Source: DSWT01 sp036845725 | GTDB lineage: Bacteria > Chloroflexota > Anaerolineae > B4-G1 > SLSP01 | Direction of reading: 5' to 3' | Assembly: GCA_036845725.1 (NCBI GenBank) | Contig: DAIUDK010000131.1 | Coordinates: 1-15,751 of the forward strand | Length of the DNA: 15,751 nt | Made by a program: the position numbers and the translations under genes | Notes under the pieces: generated by a model | Databases searched by the model: none | Seen by the model: only the letters and a program-made list of their open reading frames with translations | What the model was told of the DNA's origin: nothing | Part shown: positions 1 to 5,823 of the stretch, piece after piece | Position numbering within the stretch: the first letter of the stretch is position 1 | How the letters are laid out: each line of letters starts with the position of its first letter

Positions 1-945
1 AACCCGGCGACGTTGGAATCGCTGCGCGCGTTCATCCACGAAAAGCTCTTCACCGGTGAAGTGTTCGTGAACGGCGACGACTCTCTGTCGCTCGCCGTGC
101 ATCCCGAAGCGTGGGAGGCCCGGTTGCCCGAGCTGATCCCCACCCACGAGGCCGAAAAGCTCGAACGCTACCACTACCTGTGTCGCGAACTGGCCTTCGA
201 CTGGCGCGCCGCACTGCCCGACGGGTACACCGTCCGCCGTATAGATCGGGACTTGCTAGAAGCTGACGACATCATTATCCCAGAGGCCATCGGCGAGTGG
301 AACGACGCAGAAGAGTATTGGGGCAGCGTCGAGAACTTCCTCACCAACGGGATCGGCTTTTGCGTGCTGCACGAAAACCAGATCGTTGCCCAGTGTACGG
401 CCGACTGCTTCGCCGGCGAGCAAATCGACATCGGCATCGTCACCGCCCCGGTTTATCGCCACAAAGGGTTGGCCAGCATCGCCGCTGCCGCAACGGTGGA
501 ATATTGCCTGAATCACGGCTTCAAGGCCGTCGGCTGGCACTGCAATGCGGAGAACGTCGGCTCGTGGAAGACGGCGGAGAAGGTGGGCTTCAAACGCAAC
601 CGCGAGTATGCCTACTACTTCTACATCTACGATCTGGTGAATCATTGGGCGGAATTGGGGTGGCTGCACTTCCAGCGCGAAGCCTACCACAAGACGGTGG
701 AGTATTACGAAAAGGTCTTCACTGCGCGCGACGACAATCCCGATTACTACTATCACCTGACTGCCCTGGCCTGGGCCAATCTCGGGGACGCACAAAAGGC
801 GCTGACCTATCTCCGCGCCGCCGTAGATCACGGCTGGACGCACGCCGAATGGACGAAACAACAACCGGCCTTCGCCATCCTGCACACCATGCCCGAATGG
901 GAACGAATATTGGCTGCAATGTCGCTACGTACCGCAAGCTTCTAG
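1..945 (+). CDS. GNAT-family N-acetyltransferase with C-terminal TPR-like repeats (5' end outside window)
   Basis: The reading frame is open from base 1, so the true start is probably upstream. A TTG at 13 is possible but has no ribosome binding site. Residues about 75-215 (counted from base 1) form a GNAT acetyl-CoA-binding fold. The motif-A signature VYRHKGLAS has R153 followed by G and A, which normally grips the pyrophosphate of acetyl-CoA, and a typical ENVGSWKTAEKVGF motif follows. The overall form resembles the GNAT_acetyltran (PF12746) group. Residues about 222-290 read as two TPR-like helical hairpins (YHKTVEYYEKVF, then LGDAQKALTYLRAAVDHGW), suggesting a protein-binding tail. The substrate is unknown. 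The last residues (RTASF) and the stop codon lie inside a hairpin repeat, so the original C-terminus may have been altered. The acetyltransferase call is firm; the TPR tail is likely. Confidence 0.85.
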   Translation, partial: NPATLESLRAFIHEKLFTGEVFVNGDDSLSLAVHPEAWEARLPELIPTHEAEKLERYHYLCRELAFDWRAALPDGYTVRRIDRDLLEADDIIIPEAIGEWNDAEEYWGSVENFLTNGIGFCVLHENQIVAQCTADCFAGEQIDIGIVTAPVYRHKGLASIAAAATVEYCLNHGFKAVGWHCNAENVGSWKTAEKVGFKRNREYAYYFYIYDLVNHWAELGWLHFQREAYHKTVEYYEKVFTARDDNPDYYYHLTALAWANLGDAQKALTYLRAAVDHGWTHAEWTKQQPAFAILHTMPEWERILAAMSLRTASF

Positions 946-959
946 CTTGCGACTTGCGG
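932..959. repeat. Short hairpin repeat spanning the GNAT stop codon
   Basis: CGCAAGCT (933-940) and AGCTTGCG (944-951) are perfect inverted arms around a 3-nt loop. A third related copy, CTTGCGG (953-959), can pair with CCGCAAG (932-938) instead. The TAG stop of the acetyltransferase (943-945) lies at the loop/arm junction. There is no T-run after it, so it is not a classical terminator. From memory, this type of motif recurs as an interspersed repeat in Chloroflexota-like genomes; that cannot be checked here. Confidence 0.65.
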
Positions 960-985
960 CCCACAACAACGGCATACTAAAAATT

Positions 986-1057
986 GTACACGGATTTCAC
1001 GGATGCTACCGATTTGTTATAAGAGAAAATCCGTGTTTTCCGTGTTCATCCGTGTAC
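986..1057. repeat. MITE-like imperfect inverted repeat of CACGGAT units
   Basis: The ends GTACACGGAT (986-995) and ATCCGTGTAC (1048-1057) are perfect 10-bp inverted repeats. The left arm contains further CACGGAT-like units and the right arm carries several ATCCGTG-like units, so a long imperfect hairpin can form around an AT-rich centre (about 1011-1028). It has no coding capacity. It resembles the CACGGATT-type dispersed repeats found between genes in many bacterial genomes. It fills most of the 168-bp gap between the acetyltransferase and the DUF885 gene. Confidence 0.7.
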
Positions 1058-1060
1058 TAG

Positions 1061-1074
1061 GATCGTAGACGATC
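1061..1074. repeat. 14-bp palindrome upstream of the DUF885 gene
   Basis: GATCGT (1061-1066) and ACGATC (1069-1074) are perfect inverted arms around a 2-bp centre. The loop is too small for a stable RNA hairpin, so if functional it would act as a protein-binding dyad. It ends 39 bp before the DUF885 start codon. It could equally be part of the repeat block that precedes it. No convincing sigma-70 promoter was recognised beside it. Confidence 0.4.
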
Positions 1075-1100
1075 TTGATGAGTACACATTTGGTGTTTTC

Positions 1101-1106
1101 AGGAGG
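1101..1106 (+). promoter_or_regulatory. Strong ribosome binding site deciding the DUF885 start
   Basis: AGGAGG followed by GGATCGT and then the ATG at 1114. It rules out the upstream TTG at 1075 and places the start directly before the lipoprotein signal peptide. Confidence 0.8.
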
Positions 1107-1113
1107 GGATCGT

Positions 1114-3042
1114 ATGAATCATTTCAAAGTGATACTCGGCATACTACTCATCTCGATTTTGTTGACCGGTTGTCAAAAAGCGCTGGCCACACTACCGACA
1201 GTAACGCAACAGCCAACAGCCACGGCCACACTTATAACAGCCGTCACGCCTTCGCCCTCGCCACACGTTGAGGAGCAGACGACCGCTACCACCACCGTCG
1301 AGTCGCCGCCCGCCGCTACATCCGCGCCGGTGGAACTTCCCGCCGTCGCCGAGGGCCTGCAAGGGCTGGACATCGACACGTTCTTCGAGGAATCCTACAC
1401 ACGCATCGGACTGCGCTGCCCCGAGTGCATCACCACCCTGGGCCTGTCGGAGGCGCTCGGCGTGCGAAAAGACCAACTGAACGACATGTCCGGCGCCTAC
1501 ATCCGCGAAACCCAGTCCCTGGAGAAGGCAATCCTGGCCCTGCTCAAAACCTACGACCGCGCCGCACTCACGCCGGAACAACAGCTTTCATACGACGTGT
1601 ACGTCTGGTATCTCGAAGACCAGATCCGCGGGCACGAGTTTGTGGACTACGACTACATCATCCGGCCCGGCGTCATCGGCTACCAGGATAACCTCGTGCA
1701 ATTTTTCACCGACATCTACCCGTTGACAAATAAACAGGACGCCGAAGACTACATCACATGCCTTTCGTTGGTGGAAACCCAGATGAAGCAAGTCGTGGAC
1801 CGCCTGGAACGCCGTGCAGAAATCGGCGTGGTGCTGCCGTGCGACATTCTCCCGTGGATGGGGAGCAATCTGCGCGCCATAGCCAACAGTGACGCGGATG
1901 AAACACCGTTCTACACAGCCTTTGAGGAAAAGTTGAACGCACTGGACACCATAAGCGCTGCCGATAAGAAAACGCTGCTCAAAGCCGCGGAAGACGCCAT
2001 CGAGAAGTCCGTACTGCCCGGTTTCGACGCACTGGCCGGCCTGCTGGAAAAGCAGCAGCGCACCGCGACCGGCGACATCGGCGTGTCGAAAATCCCCAAC
2101 GGCGAAGCGTACTACGCCTATCTCCTGCGCCACTACACCACCACCGACCTGACCGCCGACGAGATTCACGAACTCGGCCAGCAAGACCTGATCCGCATCC
2201 ACGCCGACATGCGCGTTCTGTTCGACAAATTGGGTTATCCCGCGGGCGAAAGCCTGCCCACCTTATACAACCGTGTGGCGAGAGAGAGTGGTTTCCTGCA
2301 GGGCCAGGCCATCTTGCGCGAATACGAAGCCATCATCGAAGCTGTGAAAGCCGACATTGCCCCCGTGTTTGACCTGCAGCCAAAAGCTGATGTGATCGTC
2401 ATCGGCGTGCCAAGCGGGGGGTACTACCTGCATCCAGCAGTGGATGGCTCGCGCCCCGGCGCATTTTACGCCAGCAACACCGGCTCGGAACCCAGGTTCG
2501 GGATGCCGACGCTGGCCTATCACGAGGCCATTCCCGGCCATCACCAACAAATCGCCATCGCGCAGGAACTCCCCCTACCCTTCTTCAGAAAGGACATGGG
2601 TTTTCTCGGCTACGTCGAGGGCTGGGCACTCTACGCCGAACGCCTGGCCTGGGAACTCGGCGTCTACGAGGATGACATCTATGGCGACCTGGGCCGCTTG
2701 CAAGCCGAAGCCTTCCGCGCCACACGGCTGGTGGTGGATACCGGCATTCACGTCACAGGTTGGACTTACAATCAGGCCGTGGACTATATGCTACAGAACA
2801 CCGGCATGTCGCGCGACGCGGTCGAGTCGCAAATCTGGCGCTACATCACCTGGCCTGGGCAGGCGACGGCGTACAAAGTCGGGATGATCGAAATTCTAGA
2901 ACAACGGCAGCGGGCGATGGACGCTCTAGGGGATGACTTCGATCTGAAAGCCTTTCACAACGTCGTCCTAGGCAACGGCAGCGTGCCGCTTGAACTTCTG
3001 GAGAGGTTAGTGGACGACTACATCGCAACGGCTCAAGATTGA
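1114..3042 (+). CDS. DUF885-family secreted lipoprotein, probable zinc metallopeptidase
   Basis: The protein is 642 aa. The ATG at 1114 is chosen because AGGAGG lies at 1101-1106 with a 7-nt spacer and because the protein then begins with a lipoprotein signal: MNHFK, a hydrophobic core, and the lipobox LTGC with C20 as the lipidated cysteine. An upstream TTG at 1075 would spoil the signal peptide. Residues about 21-75 are a Thr/Pro/Ala-rich linker typical of surface-tethered proteins. The rest matches the DUF885 family (PF05960). HEAIPGHH at 470-477 has the HExxxxH-like arrangement expected to bind zinc, and EGWALYAE at 502-509 could give a third ligand. Function is therefore probably peptide hydrolysis outside the cytoplasmic membrane; the substrate is unknown. 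Its 3' end overlaps the convergent kinase gene by 10 bp. Family assignment is firm; enzymatic activity is inferred. Confidence 0.9.
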   Translation: MNHFKVILGILLISILLTGCQKALATLPTVTQQPTATATLITAVTPSPSPHVEEQTTATTTVESPPAATSAPVELPAVAEGLQGLDIDTFFEESYTRIGLRCPECITTLGLSEALGVRKDQLNDMSGAYIRETQSLEKAILALLKTYDRAALTPEQQLSYDVYVWYLEDQIRGHEFVDYDYIIRPGVIGYQDNLVQFFTDIYPLTNKQDAEDYITCLSLVETQMKQVVDRLERRAEIGVVLPCDILPWMGSNLRAIANSDADETPFYTAFEEKLNALDTISAADKKTLLKAAEDAIEKSVLPGFDALAGLLEKQQRTATGDIGVSKIPNGEAYYAYLLRHYTTTDLTADEIHELGQQDLIRIHADMRVLFDKLGYPAGESLPTLYNRVARESGFLQGQAILREYEAIIEAVKADIAPVFDLQPKADVIVIGVPSGGYYLHPAVDGSRPGAFYASNTGSEPRFGMPTLAYHEAIPGHHQQIAIAQELPLPFFRKDMGFLGYVEGWALYAERLAWELGVYEDDIYGDLGRLQAEAFRATRLVVDTGIHVTGWTYNQAVDYMLQNTGMSRDAVESQIWRYITWPGQATAYKVGMIEILEQRQRAMDALGDDFDLKAFHNVVLGNGSVPLELLERLVDDYIATAQD

Positions 3043-4190
3043 TACGGAATCTCAAGGATGACCACTGTGCCGTAATCAGGAGCCGTCTGTACCTCAAGTT
3101 GACCGCCAATCATAGCCGCCCGCTCGCGCATCCCGGCAAGGCCGAAATGGCCCTCGGCTACAAAGCGCGCGGGGGCGACGCCATCGGCGATACCGCGCCC
3201 GTCGTCGGTGACAGTTAAGCGCAGCCGGTCGGGATACTGCGTCAAGCGCACGGCGATTTCGGAAGCGTCGGCGTGTTGAAGCGCGTTACGCAGCGCCTCC
3301 TGGGTGATGCGAAAGATCGCCAGCGCCACGTCGTCGGGCAAGCGCAGCGCATCGGCGTTGATTTCGATGTGAATGGGAGCCTGTGAGCGCGCATCCAACG
3401 TCTCGACGAGGGACCTGAGGGCTGTTGGTAGGTCATGTTCCAACAGTGGGGGACGAAGATCGTTGCAGATGGCGCGGAGCGCTTGCACTGCCTCATTAGA
3501 ACGGGTTGCCAGACTTTGGAAGGGCATGCCAGTGGGAGCTGCCTGAGCCTCCAGGGCCTTGAGATCGCGAGCGATAGCACACAGGTCTTGCAACACACCA
3601 TCGTGCAGTTCCCGCGAGAGTCGCCCGCGTTCCGTTTCCCGCGCCGCGATCACCTGCCGGTACAGCGCGCGCAATTCCTCGGCTGTGCGACGCTCCTGTT
3701 CGGCGTAACGCGCAGCTTCCAACACTGCAGCCGCTTCGCGCCCCAACGTGGTGAGACAGTGCAGATCTTCCGGCGAATAATGCCCCTTGTCCTCCCGCAC
3801 CCCTAGTAGCCATAGACCACGCAGGTCAACGCCGCGCATCAGGGGAACCCATACCTGCGCCCAGGTCAGCTCGGGTGGTCCTTGTGCGATCAACTCCGCC
3901 AGCCGTCCGCGATCAGTTTTTTGCGCCTCGCCGCCCGAAGCGACCCAGCGCACCGCTGCATGACTGACAGGCAATCGCAACGCCTCCTCTCCGACGGCGA
4001 GCAACTGGTGGGCTTCAGGGAGCAATAATTCCGCGCGGGACACACCGCACGCTCGCGGGATTTCTTCGGTCAATACGCGTGCCAAAGCCTGCTGATCCAC
4101 CGTCGCGGTCAGCTTACGCCCGTACTCCACCAGCAGAACGCTGTGGTCAATCGAACGAGTCCTACGTCGGAAAATCGATTTGAGGTTCAT
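3033..4190 (-). CDS. Soluble NarL-type sensor histidine kinase with GAF-like domain
   Basis: The protein is 385 aa. The ATG at 4190 was chosen over an in-frame TTG at 4223 because the intervening sequence is repeat-like and neither start has a clear ribosome binding site. Residues about 15-165 resemble a GAF sensory domain. A short coiled-coil linker (about 160-185) leads to the dimerisation/phosphoacceptor helix RELHDGVLQDL, with H196 as the phosphorylated histidine and the HDxxxQ pattern (Q201) of NarX/DesK-type kinases that also act as phosphatases. The ATPase domain shows the N-box RNALQHA (N302), the G1 box DDGRGI (329-334) and the G2 box GHFGLAGMRERA (347-358). There is no membrane segment, so the signal is probably cytoplasmic. 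The gene lies 57 bp downstream of its response regulator and is presumably co-transcribed with it. Kinase identity is firm; the ligand is unknown. Confidence 0.92.
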   Translation of the reverse strand: MNLKSIFRRRTRSIDHSVLLVEYGRKLTATVDQQALARVLTEEIPRACGVSRAELLLPEAHQLLAVGEEALRLPVSHAAVRWVASGGEAQKTDRGRLAELIAQGPPELTWAQVWVPLMRGVDLRGLWLLGVREDKGHYSPEDLHCLTTLGREAAAVLEAARYAEQERRTAEELRALYRQVIAARETERGRLSRELHDGVLQDLCAIARDLKALEAQAAPTGMPFQSLATRSNEAVQALRAICNDLRPPLLEHDLPTALRSLVETLDARSQAPIHIEINADALRLPDDVALAIFRITQEALRNALQHADASEIAVRLTQYPDRLRLTVTDDGRGIADGVAPARFVAEGHFGLAGMRERAAMIGGQLEVQTAPDYGTVVILEIPYQS

Positions 4191-4197
4191 CAATAAG

Positions 4198-4250
4198 GTT
4201 GAAAGTTGAAAGTCGGCTGACAATGATTACGTTTTACGGGTCACGTTTTA
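4198..4250. repeat. Two short direct repeats between regulator and kinase genes
   Basis: GTTGAAA is repeated in tandem at 4198-4204 and 4205-4211. ACGTTTTA occurs twice at 4229-4236 and 4243-4250, separated by CGGGTC. The second copy contains the stop codon of the response regulator (4248-4250, complement). Together they fill the spacer between the two genes. They look like remnants of simple dispersed repeats rather than regulatory sites. Confidence 0.5.
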
Positions 4251-4874
4251 GATCAAATGCCGCTCCACTGCAATCTGAATCGCCTCGTAGCGGCTGCGCG
4301 CGTCCAGTTTGCGGTAAATGGCGCTGAGGTGATTCCGCACCGTGCCCGCCGAAATGTGCAACGCCTGGGCGATTTGCGGATTCGGCAGGCCGCTTTGCGC
4401 CAGGCGCAGAATCTCCACTTCCCGCTCCGACAACGGCTGCTCAACAGTCTCCGTGCGCGTGGCCTGCGCCAATGCCTCGTAAGCCTGCGGGCTGAGGTAC
4501 AGCCGGCCATCGTAGAGGTCGCGGATAATCGCGCCGATGCGGGAAACGTAATCGTCGTCTTTGAGGATGTAGCCGCAGACGCCAGCCTGCAACAACGTAC
4601 GCACGCGAGCCGGTTCGAGGTAGGCGCTGAGGATGCAGATACGCAGGTCGGGAAAATCGGCATGCAAGTCCCGCGCCACCGCCAGCGCGTCGAAGGTTGG
4701 CTCGATGAACAGGTCAAGGAAGAGCACGTCGGGGCGTGTCTTCCGCACGAGGACTGCTGCCTCGCTCCCCCGCCGCGACTCGGCAACCAGGCGGATGTCA
4801 GGTGTCGCCTCGGTCAACGCACGCAATGCAATCGCAACATGCGGGTGATCATCCACAACAGCAATGCGAATCAT
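4248..4874 (-). CDS. NarL/FixJ-family response regulator with LuxR-type DNA-binding domain
   Basis: The protein is 208 aa. The ATG at 4874 is chosen because GGAGG lies just upstream on the minus strand and the protein then opens exactly with the receiver fold (MIRIAVVDDH). A longer start at 4934 would add 20 residues lying in the promoter. Receiver domain, about 1-120: acidic pocket D8/D9, phosphoacceptor D54 (LFLDLF), S83 and K105 (YILKDDD). HTH_LuxR domain, about 145-208: LSEREVEILRLAQSG, then the recognition helix region SAGTVRNHLSAIYRKL. It is expected to be phosphorylated by the kinase encoded next and to activate or repress promoters as a dimer. It is divergently transcribed from the ABC transporter operon, which is its most likely target together with its own promoter. 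Identity is firm; the targets are inferred. Confidence 0.95.
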   Translation of the reverse strand: MIRIAVVDDHPHVAIALRALTEATPDIRLVAESRRGSEAAVLVRKTRPDVLFLDLFIEPTFDALAVARDLHADFPDLRICILSAYLEPARVRTLLQAGVCGYILKDDDYVSRIGAIIRDLYDGRLYLSPQAYEALAQATRTETVEQPLSEREVEILRLAQSGLPNPQIAQALHISAGTVRNHLSAIYRKLDARSRYEAIQIAVERHLI

Positions 4875-4878
4875 CGTT

Positions 4879-4883
4879 CCTCC
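4879..4883 (-). promoter_or_regulatory. Ribosome binding site of the response regulator
   Basis: On the minus strand GGGAGG precedes the ATG by four bases (AACG). This fixes the start at 4874 and removes the 20-residue upstream extension. Confidence 0.75.
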
Positions 4884-4908
4884 CTTTCTGAAACCGGCGC
4901 TTACTCCA

Positions 4909-4936
4909 AGTATACAACCGGTCGTACACATCACAA
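4909..4936 (-). promoter_or_regulatory. Predicted sigma-70 promoter for the response regulator-kinase operon
   Basis: On the minus strand the -35 hexamer is TTGTGA (complement of 4931-4936) and the -10 hexamer is TATACT (complement of 4909-4914), with a 16-bp spacer. The -10 matches 5 of 6 consensus positions and the -35 matches 4 of 6. Transcription would begin near 4902, giving a leader of about 28 nt that includes the GGAGG site. Confidence 0.6.
4911..4928. promoter_or_regulatory. 18-bp imperfect dyad over the regulator promoter, candidate operator
   Basis: TATACAACC and GGTCGTACA are half-sites around a central ACCGGT palindrome; 7 of 9 base pairs are symmetric. The dyad covers most of the -10 hexamer and nearly all of the spacer of the predicted promoter. 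The size fits a dimeric LuxR-type regulator, so autoregulation is a reasonable guess. No protein can be assigned from sequence alone. Confidence 0.4.
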
Positions 4937-4977
4937 GAGAAGTTTGCCTCAGCCTACTCTTCTGACCAGTACTCTCC

Positions 4978-5005
4978 CTGTGATACTGTCATGCGTACCT
5001 ATGAT
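4978..5005 (+). promoter_or_regulatory. Weak candidate promoter for the ABC transporter operon
   Basis: TATGAT (5000-5005) matches 5 of 6 positions of the -10 consensus. The -35 is poor: CTGTGA (4978-4983) at a 16-bp spacing. A weak -35 is common in activator-dependent promoters. The dyad ATCAC-N9-GTGAT (5004-5022) overlaps the -10 and the probable start point. The leader before the ATG at 5118 would be about 105 nt. Confidence 0.3.
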
Positions 5006-5102
5006 CACCGCACGCAAGTGATATGACGGGCGCCTATAGAAAATGCCGGGGGAAAAAGTTATGATAATGGACAAGAAACAAGGTGCAGGACGCAAGAACT
5101 AT

Positions 5103-5108
5103 GGAGGG
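5103..5108 (+). promoter_or_regulatory. Ribosome binding site deciding the ATPase start
   Basis: GGAGGG lies nine bases before the ATG at 5118. It supports this start over the in-frame ATGs at 5043, 5061 and 5067, which would add a basic N-terminal extension not expected in the family. Confidence 0.65.
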
Positions 5109-5117
5109 AAGTACACC

Positions 5118-5816
5118 ATGTTACGTGGAGAAAACTTGACATTGACGTACAAAGACGGCGAATCCACGCTGGACGCCGTCCACGAGGTTTCGGTAGCCAT
5201 TGAGGATCACCAGTTTGTCGGCATCCTGGGACCGTCGGGATCGGGCAAAAGCTCACTGCTGTACATGCTGAGCGGTTTACGCAAACCCACGATGGGCGAG
5301 GTCTACCTGGACGGCCGCGCCTACGGCAAGATCGCGGAACGCGAGCGCGTGGCCTTGCGGCGCACCGAGTTCGGTTTCGTCTTCCAGCAGCACTTTCTCA
5401 TCAACTACCTCACTTCATTGGAGAACGTGATGGTCGCCGCGCCGCTGCAGGACAAGGCGCACATAGAGCAGGCGAAGGCGCTGCTGGCCGATTTAGGCTT
5501 GGGCGACAAGCTCCACCGCTTCCCCTACGAGCTGTCGGGCGGTGAGCGGCAGCGGGTGGCGATTGCCCGCGCCATGATCCACCGCCCACGCGTCATCTTC
5601 GCCGACGAGCCGACGGGTCTACTCGACCGGCGCACCGGCCTGCAGGTGATGGCACTCCTGCGCGGCTACCGTGAGCAGGGCAGCCTGATCGCAGTGACCC
5701 ATAACCCCGAAATCCTCGCCGAGGCCGATCTGGTCATCAGAATGCGCGATGGGCAGGTCGTCGAGGTTCAGGATCGGTTGACGCGCGCCAATCGCACCAA
5801 CGACGTGACCGAGTAA
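5118..5816 (+). CDS. MacB/LolD-type ABC transporter ATPase
   Basis: The protein is 232 aa, the normal length for a stand-alone MacB/LolD/FtsE-type nucleotide-binding subunit. Motifs in order: Walker A GPSGSGKSS (38-46, K44), Q-loop with Q90 (FGFVFQQHF), signature LSGGERQR (139-146), Walker B VIFADEPT (159-166, catalytic E164), D-loop GLLD (167-170) and switch H195 (AVTHN). It hydrolyses ATP on the cytoplasmic face to drive the partner FtsX-type permeases. It opens a five-gene operon; its stop codon lies 7 bp before the first permease. It is the only ATPase encoded beside three double-module permeases, so it may serve all of them. An in-frame ATG at 5043 gives a 25-residue Lys/Arg-rich extension and is considered less likely. 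Identity is firm; the substrate is unknown. Confidence 0.95.
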   Translation: MLRGENLTLTYKDGESTLDAVHEVSVAIEDHQFVGILGPSGSGKSSLLYMLSGLRKPTMGEVYLDGRAYGKIAERERVALRRTEFGFVFQQHFLINYLTSLENVMVAAPLQDKAHIEQAKALLADLGLGDKLHRFPYELSGGERQRVAIARAMIHRPRVIFADEPTGLLDRRTGLQVMALLRGYREQGSLIAVTHNPEILAEADLVIRMRDGQVVEVQDRLTRANRTNDVTE

Positions 5817-5823
5817 GCAGGCT

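Noticed and set aside
256..885. Minus-strand open frame of 209 codons opposite the acetyltransferase
   Set aside because: It is antisense to a well-supported gene, with no binding site and no recognisable domain.
297..980. Plus-strand open frame of 227 codons inside the acetyltransferase region
   Set aside because: It lies in another frame of a clear GNAT gene, is Arg-rich with low-complexity composition, and has no recognisable domain. It is a shadow of the real gene.
4191..4223. TTG start of the kinase at 4223
   Set aside because: The 11 added codons derive from the GTTGAAA repeat stretch and no ribosome binding site precedes the TTG.
4996..5002. TACCTAT matching the NarL heptamer consensus TACYYMT
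   Set aside because: Only one full match is present and a seven-base degenerate motif is expected by chance. This regulator's specificity need not equal that of enteric NarL.
5035..5040. TATAGA as a -10 element for the transporter operon
   Set aside because: The bases 17 bp upstream (around 5012-5017) bear no resemblance to a -35 hexamer, and the element lies only two bases before an ATG.
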